The translations under genes were made by a program, and so were the position numbers. This document shows, piece after piece, positions 54,948 to 64,000 of a stretch of 64,000 nt of DNA (the first letter of the stretch is position 1; the number at the start of each line of letters is the position of its first letter). The stretch is from Clusia tigrina. Taxonomy: Eukaryota; Arthropoda; Insecta; Diptera; Clusiidae. A model generated the notes under the pieces. The model was not told the origin of the DNA. It saw only the letters and a list, made by a program, of their open reading frames with translations, and made no database searches. Location of the stretch: NCBI GenBank assembly GCA_920105625.2, contig OV050030.1, positions 86,857,570 to 86,921,569 of the forward strand, read 5' to 3'.

Positions 54948-55941
54948 GGACGGAAAATACTACAAGTATTTTCCGCACACAGAATTCATACACAGCATGC
55001 AACATCCCACAGCCTAACAAAAAGTAACCACCTCGCACGCTAAATGCAACAACAAAACATTTACGCACAGACGATCTGACCAATAAGCGTAAAGGTTTTA
55101 ATGATCTCAGAAACGTAAAGTGTTATACTGAACACTACAGCGACCAAAGGCGGAACACGGAGAAAAACGAGAGAGAAACACACACAAAGCATTCAGCAGG
55201 CGGAGTACAAATAAATATTTGTAACAACAACAACAACAACAGTACAGCGACCGAAGGCGGAACACGGAGAAACAGAAACACGCCAACCGATCGCAAGTGC
55301 AAAGCAGTAAACAGGCGGCGTACAAATAAATATGTATTACAACAACAACAACAACAACAACAACAGTACAGCGACCGTAGGCGGAGCACGGAGAAACAGA
55401 AACACGCCAACCGATCGCAAACGCAAAGCTGTAAACAGGCAGAGTACGAAGAAATGTTTCTACAACAACAACAACAACAACAACAACAACGCGACAAATA
55501 ACAGCAGCGATCAGACCACACTACTGCAAGGAACAACTCTGCTGGACAAATAGAGGTATTACAACAAGGCGGTTAACCAGCAGAAGTTGAAGGTGGCCTA
55601 AGGACAACTGGATCACAATAACAACAAGCACTGATCCCATGGCAAGCTTTTGCTATATAAGCGAAGTGAACCGGACAGTGAGTCTCTTTGATCCAGCATC
55701 GTTCAGTAAGTGCACAACGCACCAAGCTCCTAGAGACGCAGCAAGCTTCGTAGTTATTAATACTATTAACAATAAATAAAACGCAGACAGAGCCAGGAGT
55801 TTATGGTTTTGACCGACTCTCCCTGGGACACATACGCAACACAGACAGAGCCAGGAGTTTATGGTTTTGACCGATTCTCCCTGGAGACTACCACAAACCA
55901 CGGACACTACCATGAACACACAGAGTAGGGTAGTCATTAAA

Positions 55942-55983
<42 letters not shown>

Positions 55984-56106
55984 AAATAAGTAGTAATTTT
56001 GAAAATAAATAAAAACACTTATTAAAGCAATACAACAGCGAGTAAATTTCTGTAAGCGACCCTGGAACCCGCTGAGTTCTTACCCCAGCGAAATTGAGTC
56101 GTTACA
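54943..56106 (+). mobile_element. LTR 15 (distinct U3 class)
   Basis: 1164 bp, with PPT 54928-54942, U3 block 55135-55491 of the LTR 13 type with one more CAA, TATA 55654, doubled motif 55784-55884, and 17 TA repeats. Confidence 0.95.
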
Positions 56107-56107
56107 G

Positions 56108-56125
56108 TGGCGCCCGAGCAGGGAC
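56108..56125 (+). other. Primer-binding site, tRNA-Lys type (internal 15)
   Basis: Intact site, with the AATTGAACGC leader marker. Confidence 0.88.
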
Positions 56126-56315
56126 TTCCAAAAGAAATTGAACGCATCAAATTTTAAAACAGAAGTTCACTTATAGAACTCCTAGGAAATACATTCACAG
56201 AGCGATAAAGAACTACGTCAATCTACGCAGTCACGCAGAGGAGTGCCGAATTAGCACCAGCTTAAAACACACGCACACACCCATTGTCTTCATCATCAGC
56301 TAAGACGAGCACAGG

Positions 56316-57068
56316 ATGGTGAAAACAAGTTGGTTGTATTTGCTACGCAAGGAGGAGCTGGTGATTTTTGCCGAGGAATTCGGTTTGGAGGCTACAGGTA
56401 TCGCGGAGGAACTCCGCAAGCGGCTTTCAGAGTTTTTCACTGAGATAGAACTGACTCAATATCAGCAAAACCGTCTAGAGAAGCTACAATCCATGTACGT
56501 TAGGAGCACGTCACCAAGGCTGGCTACGTCCATAGTTACCCGCGAAACGCTGGAAGTGGACAGGCCAGGGACATTCACAGGTGCAATACCAAAGGCATGG
56601 GATACAGAGTTTCGGAGAACATCACAGCATCACGCTGTGTCACCAACAGGCGTGGAACAAACGCACAGCGTAGCTGCACCATACGCAGTTATCGTTGACA
56701 AGGTGAGGAAGTGGTCTCTCAACTTTGACGGAGGTCGTGATCCGTTAGCATTTATAGAGCAAGTCGAGGAATTTGCAGAAGTGTACGACATAAATAAGAA
56801 CTTCATCCCGCGTACCATGCCAGAACTGTTGAGAGAGCGCGCACTTATGTGGTACAGGAACAACAATCGTGCGTGGCGCGATTGGACCTCATACCGAAGA
56901 GACTTTCTTAAGTTCTTCCTACCGGCCCGCTACATGGAGAAACTCGAAGACCAAATTCGACAGCGTTACCAGAGACCTAGAGAAGCGTTCAAGCAGTATG
57001 TGGTCGAATTGCAGAATCTCATGCGGCAAGTGCAGCCTGCCACAATTCCAATTATACGTGCGCCGTAG
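56316..57068 (+). CDS. gag: Gag, truncated by frameshift (type A, internal 15)
   Basis: 250 codons identical to internal 13 through the 41-bp deletion. It represents the unrecombined parent of that chimera and is also the counterpart of internal 4. Confidence 0.84.
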   Translation: MVKTSWLYLLRKEELVIFAEEFGLEATGIAEELRKRLSEFFTEIELTQYQQNRLEKLQSMYVRSTSPRLATSIVTRETLEVDRPGTFTGAIPKAWDTEFRRTSQHHAVSPTGVEQTHSVAAPYAVIVDKVRKWSLNFDGGRDPLAFIEQVEEFAEVYDINKNFIPRTMPELLRERALMWYRNNNRAWRDWTSYRRDFLKFFLPARYMEKLEDQIRQRYQRPREAFKQYVVELQNLMRQVQPATIPIIRAP

Positions 57069-58200
57069 AGATTTGGAATCGCTACAAGAGCTGGTAGAGA
57101 TGGCCGAAGATTTGGTGTGCATTCGGGGAGAAGGAGAACTACTAACAATGCCACCCACAGAACGGAGAAGAGAGCAAGGTCCACCACGAGAGGTACGGAA
57201 CCGTCAGGTGACGCTAGAGAGCAGAGCGGCACCCATAGATTCCAGAACAGCCTGCAGGCGTTGTGGCCAAAATGGTCATATAGCTCGCCAATGTCGCAAC
57301 GCGCAGATATTGTTTTGTTGGGAGTGCGGGCGTAGGGAAGTGAGGACGATCGAGTGCTGCAAACAGAGAGCACCACCCAACCGAAGACTACATTCAGGAG
57401 CACAGCACAGATCAGAACAGCGGCACCAAACCTCACAATTGGAAAAAGCATTGCACTGTGTCGGGCAACGAATCTGCGCCACCGTTTCCATTGGCACAGA
57501 AACCATCACCGCAACACTGGACACAGGTGCAACTAACAGTTTTGTGAGCAGAGAACTAGCACGAAAGCTACGCGCTTCCACCAGCAAATTGGGAAAATCC
57601 CATACTAGAGTGCGTATGGCAGACGGCAGTAGTAGGACAGTCAGAGAGACGTGTGTGACGAATGTAAGGCTTGGAGAGAAGGCATGCAATCTAGAGCTAC
57701 TGGTCATGCCGGACTCCAGTGATGATCTGCTCCTGGGAATAGACTTCATGACAAGCCTGGGAACAACATTGAAATGCGGTGATCAGGAGATCACATTGGG
57801 ACCTCATAACAGTTGCGTGCAAACCCGAGAAATTGCAACGTGCACGACAATTCGTGTTGAGAATCTCCCTCATTTCAATGCATCCCATTTCAAGAAGCAC
57901 ACTAACGTCAGAAATTCTAAACAACAGACGCACAGCAAAGAATACACAGAAAAGCAACGCATTCGAAAACACACACCACCAGGAACAAATAAGACTCATG
58001 CAAACGAATTCACCTGCCACGGAATATGCCGAGCGAAAGCGGACAGCGTATCCCACAAAGGCATAGAGAGAAGGACTTCCAAGGAATCAACACATGGACC
58101 TCGGAAAAAGGACGCGAGCGACACCAGAGCAAGAAGGTCGCACACCGAATGCGACCCACCATCAGAGCAATCAGCGTACCTACTAGGTCAGCACCAGTGA
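56869..58200 (+). CDS. gag-pro: Gag C-terminus and protease (internal 15)
   Basis: 443 codons matching internal 4 residue for residue (REVRT, RRLHSG, VQTREIA), with CCHC and protease motifs intact. It ends at the 1-bp tail shift. Confidence 0.78.
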   Translation: MRGAIGPHTEETFLSSSYRPATWRNSKTKFDSVTRDLEKRSSSMWSNCRISCGKCSLPQFQLYVRRRDLESLQELVEMAEDLVCIRGEGELLTMPPTERRREQGPPREVRNRQVTLESRAAPIDSRTACRRCGQNGHIARQCRNAQILFCWECGRREVRTIECCKQRAPPNRRLHSGAQHRSEQRHQTSQLEKALHCVGQRICATVSIGTETITATLDTGATNSFVSRELARKLRASTSKLGKSHTRVRMADGSSRTVRETCVTNVRLGEKACNLELLVMPDSSDDLLLGIDFMTSLGTTLKCGDQEITLGPHNSCVQTREIATCTTIRVENLPHFNASHFKKHTNVRNSKQQTHSKEYTEKQRIRKHTPPGTNKTHANEFTCHGICRAKADSVSHKGIERRTSKESTHGPRKKDASDTRARRSHTECDPPSEQSAYLLGQHQ

Positions 58201-58712
58201 GAAACAGCCGAGACATACCACGTAGACGCAACGACAGATCAAGGGACAACCAGGGTGCAATCGAGTGCACCAACAACAGCAGAAGCGACGACAAGAGAGA
58301 CAAACGTAACTCCAAAAGCCACCACAGCAAACGAATTAAACAATGGAACGAGGCTAGATGGAGAACGCCAACAGAGAAACGGATGCCAATCACAGGCGAC
58401 TCAGCGATACGATTGAAGTCATACACATCCGACACTGAAAAACCAGAGAAGACTAAACGTAAGCACACGGGGACACCGCCAACACTGAATGCCACACCCG
58501 GGGAAGACCTCCACTTCCACAACGTAGCCGAACTCAGGGGACCCAAGGCAGATGGCTTACCAGCGACACTAGTGGCAGATACGATAGCCACTCTGAAGGA
58601 AAGCCCAGCCAAGAGGAAACGCCTGCGCTTTCAGCGACCTCCGCATCGAGTAGTACTATACCGCGGAGAAGCATCCATTCTCTTCCGTCCGCAAAGTAGG
58701 GAGGAAGTGTGA
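58026..58712 (+). pseudogene. Detached basic tail (internal 15)
   Basis: 228 codons to LTR 16. It equals the tail of internal 4 but without that copy's 57-bp deletion, so the deletion came after the two blocks separated. Confidence 0.5.
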
Positions 58713-59340
58713 GGACGGAAAATACTCCAATTATTTTCCGCTCACAGAATTCATACACAGCACGCAACATCCCACAGCCTAACAAAAAGTAACCACCTCG
58801 AACGCTAAATGCAACAACAAAACATTTACGCACAGACGATCTGACCAATAAGCGTAAAGGTTTTAATGATCTCAGAAACGTAAAGTGTTATACTGAACAC
58901 TACAGCGACCAAAGGCGGAACACGGAGAAAAACGAGAGAGAAACACACACAAAGCATTCAGCAGGCGGAGTACAAATAAATATTTATAACAACAACAACA
59001 ACAGTACAGCGACCGAAGGCGGAACACGGAGAAACAGAAACACGCCAACCGATCGCAAGCGCAAAGCAGTAAACAGGTGGAGTACAAATAAATATTTATT
59101 GCAACAACAACAACAACACTACAACGATCGAAGGCGGAACACAGAAAGAGCACCACACACACGCTAACCGATCGCACACGCAAAGCAGTAAGCAGGCAGA
59201 GTGCAAACCAATCTCTGCAACAACAACAACACTACAGCGACCGAAGGCGGAGCACGGATGACAACGAGAGCGCACCACACATACGCGAACCGATCGCAAA
59301 CGCAAAGCTGTAAACAGGCAGAGTACGAAGAAATGTTTCT

Positions 59341-59374
<34 letters not shown>

Positions 59375-59971
59375 CGCGACAAATAACAGCAGCGTTCAGA
59401 CCACACTACTGCAAGGAACAACTCTGCTGCACAAATAGAGGTATTACAACAAGGCGGTTAACCAGCAGAAGTTGAAGGTGGCCTAAGGACAACTGGACCA
59501 CAATAACAAGAAGCACTGATCCCATGGCAAGCTTTTGCTATATAAGCGAAGTGAACCGGACAGTGAGTCTCTTTGATCCAGCATCGTTCAGCAAGTGCAC
59601 AACGCACCAAGCTCCTAGAGACGCAGCAAGCTTCGTAGTTATTAATACTATTAACAATAAATAAAACGCAGACAGAGCCAGGAGTTTATGGTTTTGACCG
59701 ACTCTCCCTGGGACACATACGCAACACAGACAGAGCCAGGAGTTTATGGTTTTGACCGACTCTCCCTGGAGACTACCACAAACCACGGACACTACCACGA
59801 ACACACAGAGTAGGGTAGTCATTAAATTTAATTATATATATATATAGGAAATAAGTAGTAATTTTGAAAATAAATAAAAACACTTATTAAAGCAATACAA
59901 CAGCGAGTAAATTTCTGTAAGCGACCCTGGAACCCGCTGAGTTCTTACCCCAGCGAAATTGAGTCGTTACA
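58708..59971 (+). mobile_element. LTR 16
   Basis: 1264 bp, with PPT 58693-58707, four-unit U3 block 58900-59376, TATA 59539, doubled motif 59669-59769, and seven TA repeats. It shares the altered 5' palindrome with LTR 5 and adds CGCTCACAG just after it; one CAA fewer than LTR 5. Confidence 0.95.
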
Positions 59972-59972
59972 G

Positions 59973-59990
59973 TGGCGCCCGAGCAGGGAC
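59973..59990 (+). other. Primer-binding site, tRNA-Lys type (internal 16)
   Basis: Unchanged 18-base site after LTR 16. Confidence 0.88.
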
Positions 59991-60180
59991 TTCCAAAAGA
60001 AATTCAACGCATCAAATTTTAAAACAGAAGTTCACTTATAGAACTCCTAGGAAATACATTCACAGAGCGATAAAGAACTACGTCAATCTACGCAGTCACG
60101 CAGAGGAGTGCCGAATTAGCACCAGCTTAAAACACACGCACACACCCATTGTCTTCATCATCAGCTAAGACGAGCACAGG

Positions 60181-60933
60181 ATGGTGAAAACAAGTTGGTT
60201 GTATTTGCTACGCAAGGAGGAGCTGGTGATTTTTGCCGAGGAATTCGGTTTGGAGGCTACAGGTATCGCGGAGGAACTCCGCAAGCGGCTTTCAGAGTTT
60301 TTCACTGAGATAGAACTGACTCAATATCAGCAAAACCGTCTAGAGAAGCTACAATCCATGTACGTTAGGAGCACGTCACCAAGGCTGGCTACGTCCATAG
60401 TTACCCGCGAAACGCTGGAAGTGGACAGGCCAGGGACATTCACAGGTGCAATACCAAAGGCATGGGATACAGAGTTTCGGAGAACATCACAGCATCACGC
60501 TGTGTCACCAACAGGCGTGGAACAAACGCACAGCGTAGCTGCACCATACGCAGTTATCGTTGACAAGGTGAGGAAGTGGTCTCTCAACTTTGACGGAGGT
60601 CGTGATCCGTTAGCATTTATAGAGCGAGTCGAGGAATTTGCAGAAGTGTACGACATAAATAAGAACTTCATCCCGCGTACCATGCCAGAACTGTTGAGAG
60701 AGCGCGCACTTATGTGGTACAGGAACAACAATCGTGCGTGGCGCGATTGGACCTCATACCGAAGAGACTTTCTTAAGTTCTTCCTACCGGCCCGCTACAT
60801 GGAGAAACTCGAAGACCAAATTCGACAGCGTCACCAGAGACCTAGAGAAGCGTTCAAGCAGTATGTGGTCGAATTGCAGAATCTCATGCGGCAAGTGCAG
60901 CCTGCCACAATTCCAATTATACGTGCGCCGTAG
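60181..60933 (+). CDS. gag: Gag, truncated by frameshift (type A, internal 16)
   Basis: 250 codons identical at the residue level to internal 5, including His-218, and shifted by the 41-bp deletion. Confidence 0.84.
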   Translation: MVKTSWLYLLRKEELVIFAEEFGLEATGIAEELRKRLSEFFTEIELTQYQQNRLEKLQSMYVRSTSPRLATSIVTRETLEVDRPGTFTGAIPKAWDTEFRRTSQHHAVSPTGVEQTHSVAAPYAVIVDKVRKWSLNFDGGRDPLAFIERVEEFAEVYDINKNFIPRTMPELLRERALMWYRNNNRAWRDWTSYRRDFLKFFLPARYMEKLEDQIRQRHQRPREAFKQYVVELQNLMRQVQPATIPIIRAP

Positions 60934-61924
60934 AGATTTGGAATCGCTACAAGAGCTGGTAGAGATGGCCGAAGATTTGGTGTGCATTCGGGGAGAAGGA
61001 GAACTACTAACAATGCCACCCACAGAACGGAGAAGAGAGCAAGGTCCACCACAAGAGGTACGGAACCGTCAGGTGACGCTAGAGAGCAGAGCGGCACCCA
61101 TAGATTCCAGAACAGCCTGCAGGCGTTGTGGCCAAAATGGTCATATAGCTCGCCAATGTCGCAACGCGCAGATATTGTTTTGTTGGGAGTGCGGGCGTAG
61201 GAAAGTGAGGACGATCGAGTGCTGCAAACAGAGAGCACCACCCAACCGAAGACTACCTTCAGGAGCACAGCACAGATCAGAACAGCGACACCAAACCTCA
61301 CAATTGGAAAAAGCATTGCACTGTGTCGGGCAACGAATCTGCGCCACCGTTTCCATTGGCACAGAAACCATCACCGCAACACTGGACACAGGTGCAACTA
61401 ACAGTTTTGTGAGCATAGAACTAGCACGAAAGCTACGCGCTTCCACCAGCAAATTGGGAAAATCCCATACTAGAGTGCGTATGGCAGACGGCAGTAGTAG
61501 GACAGTCAGAGAGACGTGTGTGACGAATGTAAGGCTTGGAGAGAAGGCATGCAATCTAGAGCTACTGGTCATGCCGGACTCCAGTGATGATCTGCTCCTG
61601 GGAATAGACTTCATGACAAGCCTGGGAACAACATTGAAATGCGGTGATCAGGAGATCACATTGGGACCTCATAACAGTTGCGTGCAAACCCGAGAAATTG
61701 CAACGTGCACGACAATTCGTGTTGAGAATCTCCCTCATTTCAATGCATCCCATTTCAAGAAGCACACAGAAATTCTAAACAACAGACGCACAGCAAAGAA
61801 TACACAGAAAAGCAACGCATTCGAAAACACACACCACCAGGAACAAATAAGACTCATGCAAACGAATTCACCTGCCACGGAATATGCCGAGCGAAAGCGG
61901 ACAGCGTATCCCACAAAGGCATAG
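60734..61924 (+). CDS. gag-pro: Gag C-terminus and protease, 7-bp deletion after protease (internal 16)
   Basis: 396 codons. CCHC, DTGA and LLGIDFM are present. Ile replaces Arg directly after the protease flap-side VSRELA segment (VSIELA). A private 7-bp deletion near 61767 shifts frame after HFKKHT, giving about 50 unrelated residues. Internal 5 lacks both changes. Confidence 0.77.
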   Translation: MRGAIGPHTEETFLSSSYRPATWRNSKTKFDSVTRDLEKRSSSMWSNCRISCGKCSLPQFQLYVRRRDLESLQELVEMAEDLVCIRGEGELLTMPPTERRREQGPPQEVRNRQVTLESRAAPIDSRTACRRCGQNGHIARQCRNAQILFCWECGRRKVRTIECCKQRAPPNRRLPSGAQHRSEQRHQTSQLEKALHCVGQRICATVSIGTETITATLDTGATNSFVSIELARKLRASTSKLGKSHTRVRMADGSSRTVRETCVTNVRLGEKACNLELLVMPDSSDDLLLGIDFMTSLGTTLKCGDQEITLGPHNSCVQTREIATCTTIRVENLPHFNASHFKKHTEILNNRRTAKNTQKSNAFENTHHQEQIRLMQTNSPATEYAERKRTAYPTKA

Positions 61925-62007
61925 AGAGAAGGACTTCCCAGGAATCAACACATGGACCTCGGAAAAAGGACGCGAGCGCACCCCAGAGCAAGAAGGTCGC
62001 ACACTGA

Positions 62008-62571
62008 ATGCGACCCACCCTCAGAGCAATCAGCGTATCTACTAGGTCAGCACCAGTGAGAAACAGCCGAGACATACCACGTAGACGCAACGACAGATCA
62101 AGGGACAACCAGGGTGCAATCGAGTGCACCAACAACAGCAGAAGCGACGACAAGAGAGACAAACGTAACTCCAAAAGCCACCACAGCAAACGAATTAAAC
62201 AATGGAACGAGGCTAGATGGAGAACGCCAACAGAGAAACGGATGCCAATCACAGGCGACTCAGCGATACGATTGAAGTCATACACATCCGACACTGAAAA
62301 ACCAGAGAAGACTAAACGTAAGCACACGGGGACACCGCCAACACTGAATGCCACACCCGGGGAAGACCTCCACTTCCACAACGTAGCCGAACTCAGGGGA
62401 CCCAAGGCAGATGGCTTACCAGCGACACTAGTGGCAGATACGATAGCCACTCTGAAGGAAAGCCCAGCCAAGAGGAAACGCCTGCGCTTTCAGCGACCTC
62501 CGCATCGAGTAGTACTATACCGCGGAGAAGCATCCATTCTCTTCCGTCCGCAAAGTAGGGAGGAAGTGTGA
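62008..62571 (+). pseudogene. Basic tail downstream of nonsense codon (internal 16)
   Basis: 187 codons to LTR 17, beginning after the CGA-to-TGA change shared with internal 5. Arg in SPAKRKRL, where internal 5 has Lys. Confidence 0.5.
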
Positions 62572-63943
62572 GGACGGAAAATACTACAAGTATTTTCCGC
62601 ACACAGAATTCATACACAGCACGCAACATCCCACAGCCTAACAAAAAGTAACCACCTCGCACGCTAAATGCAACAACAAAACATTTACGCACAGACGATC
62701 TGACCAATAAGCGTAAAGGTTTTAATGATCTCAGAAACGTGAAGTGTTATACTGAACACTACAGCGACCAAAGGCGGAACACGGAGAAAAACGAGAGAGA
62801 AACACACACAAAGCATTCAGCAGGCGGAGTACAAATAAATATTTATAACAACAACAACAACAGTACAGCGACCGAAGGCGGAACACGGAGAAACAGAAAC
62901 ACGCCAACCGATCGCAAGCGCAAAGCAGCAAACAGGTGGAGTACAAATAAATATTTATTGCAACAACAACAACAACACTACAACGATCGAAGGCGAAACA
63001 CAGAAAGAGCACCACACACACGCTAACCGATCGCACACGCAAAGCAGTAAGCAGGCAGAGTGCAAACCAATCTCTGCAACAACAACAACACTACAGCGAC
63101 CGAAGGCGGAGCACGGATGACAACGAGAGCGCACCACACATACGCGAACCGATCGCACACGCAAAGCAGTAAGCAGGCAGAGTGCAAACCAATCTCTGCA
63201 ACAACAACAACACTACAGCGACCGAAGGCGGAGCACGGATGACAACGAGAGCGCACCACACATACGCGAACCGATCGCAAACGCAAAGCTGTAAACAGGC
63301 AGAGTACGAAGAAATGTTTCTACAACAACAACAACAACAACAACAACGCGACAAATAACAGCAGCGATCAGACCACACTACTGCAAGGAACAACTCTGCT
63401 GCACAAATAGAGGTATTACAACAAGGCGGTTAACCAGCAGAAGTTGAAGGTGGCCTAAGGACAACTGGAGCACAATAACAAGAAGCACTGATCCCATGGC
63501 AAGCTTTTGCTATATAAGCGGAGTGAACCGGACAGTCAGTCTCTTTGATCCAGCATCGTTCAGTAAGTGCACAACGCACCAAGCTCCTAGAGACGCACCA
63601 AGCTTCGTAGTTATTAATACTATTAACAATAAATAAAACGCAGACAGAGCCAGGAGTTTATGGTTTTGACCGACTCTCCCTGGGACACATACGCAACACA
63701 GACAGAGCCAGGAGTTTATGGTTTTGACCGACTCTCCCTGGGGACTACCACAAACCACGGACACTACCACGAACACACAGAGTAGGGTAGTCATTAAATT
63801 TAATTATATATATATATAGGAAATAAGTAGTAATTCTGAAAATAAATAAAAACACTTATTAAAGCAATACAACAGCGAGTAAATTTCTGTAAGCGACCCT
63901 GGAACCCGCTGAGTTCTTACCCCAGCGAAATTGAGTCGTTACA
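62567..63943 (+). mobile_element. LTR 17 (five-unit U3)
   Basis: 1377 bp, with PPT 62552-62566, five-unit U3 block 62759-63348, TATA 63511 with TCAGT at 63536, doubled motif 63641-63741, and seven TA repeats. It differs from LTR 6 visibly by one CAA. The next internal region starts here and is cut by the window edge. Confidence 0.95.
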
Positions 63944-63944
63944 G

Positions 63945-63962
63945 TGGCGCCCGAGCAGGGAC
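63945..63962 (+). other. Primer-binding site, tRNA-Lys type (internal 17, cut)
   Basis: Intact site. Only 38 bp of its leader lie in the window. Confidence 0.87.
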
Positions 63963-64000
63963 TTCCAAAAGAAATTCAACGCATCAAATTTTAAAACAGA

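Larger units (their letters stand above)
49918..57570 (+). repeat. Two-monomer tandem duplication, right copy (approximate ends)
   Basis: Right copy of the block at about 42265-49917. Differences noticed: Phe for Ser in KESFRTA (53273 region), a G-to-T at about 54552 (AAATCCACC), one G-to-C in the LTR (CACGCCAACC for CACGGCAACC), and one extra CAA in LTR 15. So few changes in 7.6 kb point to a recent event. Confidence 0.85.
1..64000 (+). repeat. Tandem array of LTR-retrotransposon monomers (macrosatellite-like)
   Basis: The same LTR, PBS, gag, protease and PPT order recurs sixteen times in the same orientation. Spacings between successive gag start codons are 3744, 3855, 3884, 3811, 3982, 3900, 3898, 3910, 3910, 3898, 3881, 3803, 3849, 3806 and 3865 bp. 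Neighbouring internal regions share a single LTR, with no second LTR, no target-site duplication and no unrelated DNA between them. Independent insertions would leave those, so expansion by unequal crossing-over between LTRs or monomers is inferred. Both window edges cut through monomers, so the array is longer than 64 kb. Confidence 0.97.
56108..64000 (+). repeat. Long-range duplicated block, right copy
   Basis: Partner of 13460-21308. It differs by lacking the 57-bp tail deletion of internal 4 and having a private 7-bp deletion in internal 16, a few substitutions and small CAA changes. Confidence 0.85.

Noticed and set aside
1..64000. CRISPR array
   Set aside because: The period is kilobases and the repeats contain LTR, PBS and gag. 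The short U3 repeats are adjacent imperfect units without unique spacers.

Overview
The window is eukaryotic repeat DNA, most likely from an arthropod and probably a fly. All 64 kb is one head-to-tail array of a degenerate, non-autonomous LTR retrotransposon. Each monomer is one LTR (1.08-1.38 kb), a primer-binding site matching the 3' end of tRNA-Lys, a leader of about 190 bp, a gag/protease coding region of about 2.6 kb, a polypurine tract and then the next LTR, which is shared by neighbouring monomers. Seventeen LTRs and sixteen complete internal regions are visible, plus the tail of an internal region at the left edge. The tRNA-Lys PBS, TG...CA LTRs and Gag type suggest an Osvaldo/Ulysses-like Ty3/gypsy element of Drosophila. 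That family assignment comes from memory of the family and was not searched. No unique flanking DNA, host gene, tRNA, rRNA or CRISPR is present.

Layout: internal 0 (partial) 1-891; LTRs at 892, 4575, 8319, 12176, 16003, 19872, 23883, 27783, 31681, 35589, 39499, 43400, 47291, 51052, 54943, 58708 and 62567; Gag start codons at 2185, 5929, 9784, 13668, 17479, 21461, 25361, 29259, 33169, 37079, 40977, 44858, 48661, 52510, 56316 and 60181. Gag has an N-terminal SAP-like segment, a capsid domain and a CCHC knuckle. It is followed by an aspartic protease with a DTGA active site and a long basic tail that runs to the LTR. Reverse transcriptase, RNase H, integrase and envelope are absent from every monomer.

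No copy encodes an uninterrupted Gag-protease. Type A internals (1-5, 13, 15, 16) carry a 41-bp deletion that shifts frame at the end of the capsid domain. Type B internals (6-12, 14) keep a 295-codon gag closed by TAA; copies 6-11 also lose part of the CCHC knuckle and have a 2-bp frameshift in protease. Mobility would need proteins from elsewhere, and the array itself has evidently grown by unequal exchange rather than by separate insertions.

The array has a readable history: a two-monomer tandem duplication of 7,652 bp (about 42.27-57.57 kb) with a chimeric junction monomer; a second shared block near both ends of the array (13.5-21.3 kb and 56.1-64.0 kb); runs of nearly identical monomers (6-8 and 9-11); and mosaic LTRs in which U3 minisatellite number, a 58-bp duplication and the TA-tract class are combined differently.
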